Notes under the pieces: model-generated | What the model was told of the DNA's origin: nothing | The model's input: only the letters and a program-made list of their open reading frames with translations | The model's database searches: none | From: Tilletia caries | Taxonomy: Eukaryota; Basidiomycota; Exobasidiomycetes; Tilletiales; Tilletiaceae | DNA length: 64,000 nt | Direction of reading: 5' to 3' | NCBI GenBank assembly: GCA_032718865.1 | Contig: JALUTQ010000018.1 | Location: 620,001-684,000, forward strand | Shown here: in pieces, positions 55,409 to 64,000 of the stretch | Layout: each line of letters starts with the position of its first letter | Position numbering within the stretch: position 1 is the stretch's first letter | Program-made: the position numbers and the translations under genes

Positions 55409-56073
55409 TTAGTGATGGTTCTTGTGCTTCTTGTCGCCCATGGCCGAAAAGAGACTCTTGCCGGCCTGGGCCAAGATGGCACCGCCGATCGCAGCGGCAC
55501 CGCCGTGGTGCCCGCCGGAGACCTTGTTGGCTGCCCAGCCGCCCACTGTGGAGAAGTTGATGCGAATCAGTACGGGACGCTTCTCGCTATGCGATGGGAA
55601 TTGGGGGATAGTGTGAACTCACTTGCGCCCATAGCCATTGTTCCCAGACCACGGTCGCCCTCGATGGGCTGTCCATTCGCGTCGTACTGCTGCTGCTGGG
55701 GCTGGCCACCCTGGTTCGGGGGCTGGTAGCCGCCCTGCTGCTGCTGATGCTGCTGCTGGTTCGGAGGTTGGTATCCACCCTGCTGGTGCTGGCCGTACTG
55801 CTGTTGTTGCCCGTACGCGCCTGCGTCTGAGCGCTGTCCCTGTCCCTGTCCGTACGCGTCGGAGCTGGAGTTGGCACCTGGGTAGGTGGAGGAGGGTCCG
55901 CCAGGGTATGAGGATGAGGGTCCGCCGGGGTAGCTCGAGCTTGGGCCACCGGGATAGCTCGAACTTGGGCCGCCGGGGTAGCTCGACTGCGGGGCGCCCT
56001 GGTAACTCGACTGCGGGGCGTTCTGGGAGTAGTCGGGGCCGCCAGGGTATGAGGATTGCTGGTTGTATGACAT
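55409..56073 (-). CDS. YPGGP-repeat, Gln/Gly-rich protein with glycine-zipper end
   Basis: Exons 55623-56073 and 55409-55545 give 195 residues. The first half consists of tandem SSSYPGGP-type units (about six, several perfect), then a Gln-rich part with two GGYQPPNQ copies. The second exon carries WAANKVSGGHHGGAAAIGGA, a Gly/Ala pattern like the glycine-zipper segments of fungal Tyr/Pro/Gly-rich proteins, and ends in KKHKNHH. No signal peptide. Function unknown; similar proteins are thought to associate with membranes or form assemblies, but that is general family knowledge. The start at 56073 directly opens the Tyr/Gln-rich region. Confidence 0.75.
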
Positions 56074-56292
56074 CTTGGGAGGGTGTTCTTTGAGGTTGCT
56101 GCTGTGAGTGAGGGGTGGGGCTGGTGTAGAAGGTGAGGGGGACTGGGGGAGGAATCAATTAGCGACCAGTCTGCGGTGCTTATACGCTTTCGCCAAGTGA
56201 GGACCTGCACTGCCCGCCGCGGTGCTCTCCCAAGTCCCAGCTGAGCCAGAGTGGATTCACAGTTGGCACCGCCTCACGTCTCGCGCTACGCC

Positions 56293-56902
56293 TCACCGCC
56301 CCGATTGCAGATCGATCCGAAAGCAGCTCGAACCCAAATTAGGCCCCAGTGGCGTGCCGGCTGGGCGCTGGGCAGCTGCTTTCCCACCCTCTTGCTTCTT
56401 CCCAAACATGTCCGCCCCGGCCCGCAGCAAGGCTGTGTGCTGGCTTGCAGCATGGTGCAGGTGCAACATGCCCTTGACGATGTCGCCCTTGTCGTTGGTG
56501 AAGCGGCGACGACTCATTGGTTGTTGCGCCTGGCGGGGGAAAGGCTGTGCACAGGCCTCTCCACACAGGTCGGAAGTGATCTCCAGCCTCATCGCCTCAC
56601 CCAAGAGGAAGTGCAATACATGGCAGAGAGGTCGACGGCGATGGCAAGGACGAGGTCCCCAACGTTCACGAACAAAGGACATGCGATACGAGCATTGAAG
56701 TTGTAGCTTCGATGACATTGCAGAAAGGAATAGAGAGAAGATAGACAAGGATGACAAGGAGCCAGCGAAGACAAGATGGCAAGGACGGCAAGATCGAAGG
56801 CGATGGGGGCGGGGGATGGACTCACACGATGACCAGGGTGACGAGGACGACGAAGGCGAGGGGAGCGCTGGCCAGTACGAAGCTCCGTGTGTGTGCGCGC
56901 AT
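56293..56902 (-). CDS. small predicted membrane protein, unrecognised
   Basis: Three exons (56826-56902, 56601-56706, 56293-56529) with good splice signals join to 139 residues. Residues 7-27 form a hydrophobic helix (SFVLASAPLAFVVLVTLVIV), a signal anchor or signal peptide. Exon 2 adds a second hydrophobic stretch (FVNVGDLVLAIAVDLSAMYC). Exon 3 is polar and basic (SRRRFTNDKGDIVKGMLHLH). I do not recognise the family. Support for it being real is the phase-consistent splicing and the existence of a decayed copy of exon 2 at 6906-7050. The exon 3 end is Gly/Pro-rich and less convincing. Confidence 0.4.
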
Positions 56903-58184
56903 GCAAAGAGAGAGGGAAAAAAACGTTAGTATGACATCGTGTAACTATGTCATAACTAACGCCGATGATATAACAGGAGAAGGGGAGGTGGCGGGGCGGG
57001 GGAAGGGGAAGTTTGGGAGCGAGGTTTGGGGTTGGAATGTGGCAAGAGGGTTACATAACGAACGTGAGGGAAAACTCACACTGTAGGCTTGGGCGAGTGG
57101 GTGTGGGTGAATGTCGAGTGAGACCGGGCAGCAGCGAAGCCTCGGAGTCTTTATAAGGCTGAGCTGGGTGGTGCGTCGAAGGTATGCTTGAGGCCAGAGA
57201 GAAGCGGGAGAGAGGAGGATTTGGAAATGAAGGTTGTGGAGAAAGGTGCAAGAGATAGAAGGGTGTGAGAGGTAGTGAGGAGGAGAGTGCGAGATGGAAG
57301 AGGCTGTGAGGAAAACAAGGGGGGGGGGGGGGGGAAGAGAACGGTGAGCAAACCCGCTTGTTTATATAGGTTCGTCACGCCCCAATCTCCAGGACGATCT
57401 CGCACAGTTCCCGAAGCAGATCCTGAAGCACAGCGGGCTCCAAAGATTCACAGGAAGACTGCCCTGGTGCAGGGGACGAGCGACGTTTTCGTGCGAAGTT
57501 GTTGACTTGTTGTCAAGATCGAAGCCCCCTTTCGCTGAGATAGGGCCGTCAAAGCTCGATTGTGACCGCCTTGACCGGGCCACTGGCTGTGACATGCGCC
57601 TGTCGCCTGTCACTTGCAAGACGATCGTCGACGCATGTCGCCTGGAGACTCACCATGTGCGCTGGCAGCTGAGCGAGTGCTGCTCGTCCTTAGGTGTGCA
57701 GATTTGTTTGCCCAATGGGTCAAGGGGGGGCCCAGGACCCCTTGTTGCCATGACAACGCGTCGTGCGCCTGCCCTATCCGTGTCTCCTTGCCGCCGCCAG
57801 CAGCGAGCGGCACAAGACGCCGGGGACCCTGCCAGCCGCAGCTGTGCATCAGTACGAACACCAAAGAGTCAACAGAGAAGACTGGCAAAAGAAGGGAGGA
57901 AGGACGTGGGAAGAGCCGTCAGCGTTTTCTCATGCTGTCCAGGAATGCCTCACATCCTCGACAGCGGATAGCAAATCCTCTCATTGATCGGTAAGCACGA
58001 AGCCACGGTTGAATCGTCCGGTCCTTCCTGTAGGCACTCTCTGTGGCAGTGAGTGCTTGAGTGGTGAGAAAGGTGAGCGGGCGAGTGGCATGCAGGCGTG
58101 GGAGTTGGGAGTTAGGTATTCGGTAAGGGTGATGTGGTCAGAAGGAAGAGCGAAAGGGGGGCTTCCGAGATGAGGCGATGACTT
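56903..58184. other. gene-free region with low-complexity tracts
   Basis: No supported gene. It holds pyrimidine/purine-biased stretches, a run of 16 G at 57319-57334, and TATA-like elements on the minus strand (TTATAAAG near 57150 and TATATAAACAAG near 57360) that could serve the gene at 56293-56902 or an unannotated short transcript. Confidence 0.5.
57319..57334 (+). repeat. poly(G) tract of 16
   Basis: Sixteen consecutive G residues within an AG-rich stretch. The exact length is prone to sequencing error. Confidence 0.8.
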
Positions 58185-61118
58185 TTCCACCACCACGTCG
58201 ACCCACGCCACACGAGGTGAGTATCAGGAGTTGGGGCAAGCGGGAGAGGGCAGAGTAGACATGGACTGATCGAGCCTGCCCTTCAGCGTCTGCTTCTCAC
58301 TGTCCATCATCTCCGTCCGTGACTGAAGTTGCGCTCTGGTGTGAAGCCAGGGCAAACCCACCTGCGAGAAAGGTGTGCCACTCTCTGACCCCCCGCTGAC
58401 CTTCTTTCCCCAATGCTGTCGATCGCTGACAATCTTCATCTGCCATCCTTTCCGCTCACGCTTGACAGCAGAAGATGCCGTGCGACATCCTCACCGCCCT
58501 TCCTCCTGAGCTTGTCATCGAGGTCTTTGCTTTCCTCGATCCCGCCTCCCTCACCAGATGCACTGCTGTCAGCAAGGGTACGTTTCCATCAACCCCCCCT
58601 TTCCCAGCCTTGCGGTGTGCCGAAGCTGACCTTTGAATATGGATTGGCCCGCCTCAAGGATGGAGGAATCTGATCTCAAACGATTTGCTCTGGCGCAGAG
58701 TTGCCACCGAACAGCTCGGTCTCTGTCCGGCTACCGTCAGGCACAAGACCTTGCCACTCTTCCTAGCCTCAGAACTTGGAGTGCAAGCGATCACTTGGCG
58801 AATCTTACGAGCTTTCGACAGCTTTGCGTACGATGGGAACAAGTCTTACTCGGCTGGCGCGGAAGACTCGGTCCTGCTTTGGACGACGACCACGACAACG
58901 ATGAAAACGACAATGACGCCGAACACGACAGTGACGACAATATGGAAGTCGTGGAGTCTGTCGTAAGTCCTGGAGAATAATGAAAACTCCTGCTTCACGT
59001 TATCAGAGCTAACTTGGGCGTCGCTCACGCAATGTATGAACTCCTCTTCCCGGCCACAGTCGCAGCATCCATCTAAAATCCGCAAGATCCAGGCAGTCTC
59101 GAAATTCCTTCGGATCGTTGCTCCTACGGGCCAGCTGGATGTGAGTTGCCCAAAGCCTGAGATTGCGTCTGAGCGTGCCCAGATCTAACCTGTTTTGCAC
59201 GCAACCAGGTGTGGCGCATCAAAGTCGAGTGAGTACTGCTACTTCCTGTGCTTGTTCTTTCTCTCTGTGGTATGAAGCAATGGCTCTGACTCTGCGACCT
59301 CGGCCATGTAGCCCGGAAGAGGCACTCTCATCGCTACCTCGAGGAAGGGGGGTCTATATGTCCTCGACATCAAAACGAGTCAAGTGCTGTGGCAACTGGG
59401 CATAGAGCAAGTAGGCGCGTACGAGCATTTGGAGGGTGAGCGAGGCATTTTGGTCATCAGCAACACTCGACAAGGTATGTCATCCCATTCCCTGACTGTC
59501 AACTGCGACCGACTCAGACACTGATCTCTGACATTTTGACATCTCGATATGGTTCGCGAACCAGGTGGTGAGGGCTTCAATGTAAGTGTCGCTGTTCATT
59601 CTGCTAACGTGATCTACACTCTTCTGCACCTCCTGTTGACTGACGTTCTGTAACTTAAACAACCCAGGTCTGGGTACACAGACGCCTTGTTCCCGATGGA
59701 GGCAACGGAGACCTCTATCAGTGTCGGAGTACTCTGCGCCCGTCGCAGCGCTCGTATGCCTCTCGATTCAAATGGCCCGTCTTCTGCACGATGGGCGAAG
59801 ATTGCACAGCGTCTTTCTGGAATCTCTCCGATCCTGGACAGCCCCGGCAGCTAATGTCCATCGATATCTGGAATCGCTATGGCTCTTGGGAAGTCAAGTA
59901 CATTGACTTTGACGATCAGCATCTGTTCTTAGGTACGTCTTGTGTTTCCCTCGTCACAGACCCCTGTACGCCAAGGCTGACCCGCTTCCCTATATCACAT
60001 GGTACAGTTGGTCGGGAGTTTGGAGCAGTGACAGTTTATAACCGTGCTACGGGCCAGGTCAAGTGGAGTCTGGACGCGCATCTTCAACAGACGGACGCCC
60101 GTAGCCTGATCCATTTCTACAAGCTGGATCTCCCAGACTATCCCGAAGATGCGGATCAACGATCGTTACCGTTTGAGCTTCGTGAGCAACAGCTCCTGGC
60201 AAAGTGAGTGCATTGCGAATCATGATGTCGGCTTTCCCGTCAGCGCAGTGTCCTTCTTGACTGACACCCACTTGCTCCCTTTGTATCTGAAATCTCATAG
60301 TAGACAGCTGAACGACCAGCTCGGTGAGGTAAGATCACCTTTATCGTACTAAGCCGTGTGTGTCTTTGATGATTCAGACCTGAACCCATTCGTACATTAT
60401 CCGAAGGCCATCAGCGGAAGGAGTGATGGTATCGCTCGCAAGGAATGGGTAGCCATTCATACAGATGAAGGCACGGGTGCGCTCTTAGTCCTGGGACACA
60501 CCATGCTCGCCATCATTCCCGACTTTGCATCCCTCAGCGAGTCGAACTGTCGGGCGCCTATCATGATGATTAGTCATCACATCGCGTGTGGGCGCAGTTT
60601 ACCTTCTGAGTCGGAGCTGCACCTTTCGGTTGCGGATGGAAGAGTGTTCTTCGCTAAGGTACGTGTGCCTGGGGTTGGAAATCGAATACAAGCCTTCTCC
60701 CACGCCTTTTCCGCATCCCAGCTCTTATTAACTCACTCTAGTGAATTTCATTCTTCCCTTCCAGAGCTGTCCCATCCTCCTCGACCTTGCACCGCACCGA
60801 GAAGAACCCCTCACACCCGGCTCCGCGCCCTTTCGGCTGCCGGAGGATTTCGAGGACCCGCCACCTCTCCGTATCTTTGCAGGCCAGGGTCGTTTCCTCG
60901 AGCTCGTCGACCGGGACGGGTACCACGGCTGCTCGTGCACTCAGATGGATGCTGCAAATATCTTTGCAGTCCTTCCTAATACCGAGGCTCGAGTTCACCC
61001 AGATGCCGAGGACGAAGGCGACACTCGCGAGGTCCTTCATTGGCGCATCGATGGTGCCTGATCCATTTTCTTCCGCATGATGACTTGTTCGTCGAGTAAC
61101 ACATTCTCACGTCTGCGA
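58185..61118 (+). repeat. segmental duplication, copy B
   Basis: Matches 15453-18462 in the same orientation, from upstream sequence through all introns to just past the gene end. Similarity is high but clearly below identity, so the duplication is older than the protease array homogenisation. Confidence 0.9.
58475..61061 (+). pseudogene. F-box/propeller paralogue with two single-base deletions
   Basis: Same exon plan as the gene at 15741-18402: F-box start LPPELVIEVFAFLDPASLTRC, then GWRNLISNDLLWRRVATEQL. In the second exon, after LCPATV, one base is missing relative to copy A (about 58728-58745), so the frame shifts and reaches a stop near 58966. A second one-base deletion follows the acceptor at about 59311 (CCGGAAGAGGCAC against CCGGAAGAAGGCAC), again shifting DPEEGTLIATTRKGG into a frame that stops at about 59405. 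Later exons (FWNLSDPGQPRQL, AVTVYNRATGQVKWSLDAH, VLHWRIDGA) are still similar. Unless both indels are sequencing errors the product would be truncated. Confidence 0.75.
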
Positions 61119-61289
61119 AATATCAAAGCAGGGCATACTCTGTACTAGTTCTCTCTCTCTCATTATACATCTGCCTGCTAGCACCCTCTCTCTCCCTCAG
61201 ACAGGCAGGGCCGCTGCCCGGAAGTATGCAGTACAAGGTTGAATTGAGGGATCGTTTATCAGAACAAGAAAAATGAATCGCAGCGAGTC
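61119..61289. other. spacer between the F-box paralogue and MSH2
   Basis: Contains CTCTCTCTC runs (about 61150-61198) and the MSH2 3' end. No gene. Confidence 0.5.
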
Positions 61290-64000
61290 TCAGAATGCCG
61301 CCCCAAGGATCTTCGCCGTCCAAGGCTGGGCCTCCATCCGCTCCCTAAACTCAGCAACCGTCCGCTTGAGCTCGGCCAACTCGGCCTGCGAGGTAGCCGC
61401 GGTACTGGCCAGCTTGCGTCGTTTTGCGCTCGTCGTCGTCGAGGCCGGCCCATCTTCGTCCTCGTCCTCGTCCTCGTCCTCGTCTTGCCCTTCCCCGACA
61501 GCGATGCTCTCCGTGATCGCAGCCAACCTCGACGCGAGTGTCTGCTGGAACTCTTGGACTAGCTTCGTGCCTTCCTCCTTGACCGCCTCGTCCATGTCCA
61601 GCATGGCCGCCTCGTCGTCTGTGGTGGGGTCGGGTTTCATCAAAGAATAAGAATCAGCTCCAATCGTTCTCCCCCAAAGCGATCTGCCCGAAACGAACTC
61701 ACCAAAGCTCTCAAGCTCCTCAGCCTTCCGCTTCGCCAGCTTGATGACCGACGGCGGGAAGTGCGCAAGCTCCGCAACGTGAATACCATAACTCTGATCG
61801 CTGACGCCCGGTTCGACGCGGTACAGCAGATCAATGTCGCGCTCCTTGACGTCGCCGACGGAACGCTCGCTGACGTGCGCGACGACGTGCAGGTTCTTGA
61901 CGTGCTTCTGCTGTGTGGCCAGGTTGGTCAACTCGTGGAAGTGGGTGGCGAAGAGCGTCTTGCAGCGGATCTTGGTTGTGATCCATCTGTGAGTTCCGTG
62001 GAGATCGTTTCGTCAGACATCTATGTACGTCGTGCAAGACTCGGGAAAGACAAGACACTCACTCTGAGATCGCCCATGCCAGACCAAAGCCGTCGTACGT
62101 CGATGTTCCGCGGCCAAGCTCGTCAATGATAATCAGCGAGTCCTTTGTCGCAGTCTGGCAAACCATCAAACCTACTCTGTGAGCTCACCCCCTCGAAACC
62201 TAGCATACGCGCACGAAACGGTCAGACTCACCTTGAGAATCGTCGCAGTCTCCAGCATCTCCGCCATGAACGTACTGACACCCTTCAGCTGACTGTCCCC
62301 AGCGCCAACCCGGGCCAGTATGCAGTCAAAGATCGGCAACTGCACACCCTCTGCCGCGGGCACGAAGCACCCCGTCTGCGCCATGAGAGCAATGACACCA
62401 ACTTGGCGGATGTACGTGCTCTTTCCGCCCATGTTCGGGCCCGTGATGACGAGGAACTCAGACTCGTCGACCTTCATCTCCGTATCGTTCGGGATGAAGC
62501 TGATCTCGTCCTGCATCTCCAGACAGGGATGTCTGCCCTCTTTGATCGACAGGGAGGCGTCGATTCCGCGCTCGTGCAGGATCGGCTTGACGTACGGCGT
62601 AGCCGCATTCACCGAGATATGTGCGAAGCTGTTAGAGAGAGAACGTACGGGGGCCACCAGTCAGGAATTTCGTCAGCACGTTATCTCTCTCCATGACCCA
62701 CGATTTTGAACATACCTTACGATCACGTCCAACTCAGCGATGACGACGTTGAGTTGCTCGAGCGGTGCACAGTAGGAAGCTGGGCGCAAGCGTGCAGAAC
62801 AGGAGAGAGTCAACGATTCAACTCCGAGGTAAGAGGACACGGGATGTAACTCACCCGCGATCGATACCACTTCCTTCACCACGCCGCTTTGTTTTTCGGA
62901 GTACTCGGACGTCAAACGAGCGAAGCGATCGTTCAGACCGCGCAGTTTCGACGTGGTGAAGTAGAGACCGCCCTACGAGAGGAACCAGCGCATGTTCAGC
63001 AATGAGTCCAAGAATCACAAACATCTACACGGCGGCCTGCTCACCTTCACAGTAGCGATTTCAGAGTACTGGTTCTTCCCCTTGACCACGTTCGCGTCCT
63101 ACCCAAAGTCGAAAGAGCGCGTCAGTAAACCCAGTCCAAATTTGACTCAAGTATGGAACACCACACCCCGTGGGTTGAAACTCACACCCCGAGTCACCCT
63201 CAAGCAGTACCCATGCGTCGCATGATTCTCCAAATGCAGCTTCTTCTCGATGTCCAGCTTCAAATCTTTACCCGCCTGCCGATGAACGTCATCCAACGAG
63301 TCCCGCACGCCATCCAGCTCGTCCCGGATCTGGCGCAGATCTTCGCGGAAGTCGGCTTTGACGACGTAGTGGTGGTTCGCGAGCTCGTCGAGGTCGAGGG
63401 TGGCCTCTACCAGGTCGGAGAACTTTTGCAAGGTGTTTTTGTGGCCCTGGCCCCCCAGAGGATGGGATAGTTTCAGTGCGGGCGAAGCATGGAGCCATAA
63501 CGTCCAAGGTTTCCCTTTATCTCACCTGCATCACAGACGTGAACTTCCGCTTCAACAGATCGCCGTGCTTCTGAGATGGCGTCTCCGCATCGCCGAGAAG
63601 CTCGACCAGCTTCGGCAGCCGCATGATGGCCTGGTAGACCCGGACAACGTCCTCGAGACTGGCAATGCCACGCTGCAGACGCTTGCTGATGCGGTGCAAG
63701 TCTGGCAGGTAGCGCAGTTCGTCGGTCTGTGAATGGACAAGTTTGGGCTTTAGGATCAGAAATCTCCTGATTGTGAATCCTGGGAGCCGAGGTAAGGACT
63801 CACCTGAACGTTCTGCCGCGTAGCTGAGTCCTCAACGAAGACCTCGACCAAATCTTGCCGTTCGCCTGCAGGACAAAAAGCGTTACACAGCCTAGTCAAT
63901 CCCAAAGGAACCCCGTGTTCCAAGTCTAACCAAGGAAAAAAACTCACGAATCAGATGACTATTAACCAAAGGCTGCTTAAGCCACTGCGCCAACATCCGT
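61290..64000 (-). CDS. MSH2: DNA mismatch repair protein Msh2 (C-terminal part, runs off the window)
   Basis: Minus-strand exons from the right edge to the stop at 61290-61292 encode the core and ATPase of Msh2. Clear blocks are [20 protein letters not shown] (Walker A, about 62410-62465), [40 protein letters not shown] (Walker B, about 62090-62150), [20 protein letters not shown] and [20 protein letters not shown]. The last exon (61290-61618) has the C-terminal helical region, interrupted by an acidic run of Glu-Asp repeats encoded by TCCTCG units (about 61455-61490). Msh2 pairs with Msh3 or Msh6 to recognise mismatches. Frames are continuous across several introns, so the visible part looks intact. 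The N-terminal mismatch-binding and connector domains lie beyond 64000. Confidence 0.93.
61455..61490. repeat. (TCCTCG)n coding microsatellite in MSH2
   Basis: Tandem hexamers encode an alternating Glu-Asp tract near the Msh2 C-terminus. In frame, so length changes would be tolerated. Confidence 0.8.

Noticed and set aside
57507..57971. 154-codon plus-strand open frame
   Set aside because: Cys/Arg/Ser-rich with no domain, no splice logic and no homologous copy. Not supported.
1..64000. CRISPR arrays, bacterial operons or prophage
   Set aside because: No regularly spaced repeats of that kind; spliced genes and fungal families show this is eukaryotic nuclear DNA.

Overview
The window is nuclear DNA of a basidiomycete fungus. 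Coding regions are moderately GC-rich and almost every gene is split by short introns (about 45-110 nt, GTRNGY donors, YAG acceptors). The gene set is fungal: the DASH subunit Dam1, Rce1, COP9 subunit 3, a two-RNase III Dicer, Msh2 and a microsomal P450. A smut-like (Ustilaginomycotina) or related basal basidiomycete is plausible, but this is inference. Exon coordinates below were built by hand from splice signals and reading-frame continuity.

Layout. 1-7.1 kb is a decayed region: unassigned coding-like scraps, a 475-bp Tc1/mariner-type MITE (TA duplication) and a broken CHL1/DDX11 helicase whose last intron carries a 786-bp terminal-inverted-repeat element. 7.2-15.2 kb is gene-dense: an RCC1-repeat protein resembling Kti13/Ats1, an aquaporin, the tRNA thiolation protein Ctu2/Ncs2, the tRNA splicing endonuclease subunit Sen15 and Dam1. 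15.5-18.5 kb holds an F-box gene that is the intact partner of a 3-kb segmental duplication at 58.2-61.1 kb. 18.8-20.3 kb is a KH-domain (KHDC4-like) gene. 20.6-23.4 kb is a gene-free island of nested inverted repeats with a tRNA-like SINE head. 23.5-30.2 kb is a tandem array of three pepsin-like aspartic proteases, the middle one an unequal-crossover chimera. 31.0-48.1 kb carries a START-domain membrane protein, a second F-box protein, Rce1, Csn3, a cytochrome P450, inositol monophosphatase and a membrane-anchored cysteine synthase-like enzyme (Mcy1 type). 48.2-55.1 kb is a complete-looking Dicer. 55.4-56.9 kb has a YPGGP-repeat glycine-rich protein and a small predicted membrane protein. 61.3-64 kb is the C-terminal part of MSH2, running off the right edge.

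Functional links. Three genes within 6.5 kb act on tRNA anticodon maturation (Kti13-like, Ctu2, Sen15), and Ctu2 and Sen15 are divergent with about 100 bp between start codons. The Kti13-like gene and DAM1 each carry an ACGCG array ending in ACGCGT at almost the same distance (110-120 bp) from the start codon, suggesting shared cell-cycle control. Dicer shows that RNA interference is probably retained, in a genome where this one window already contains several transposon-derived elements.
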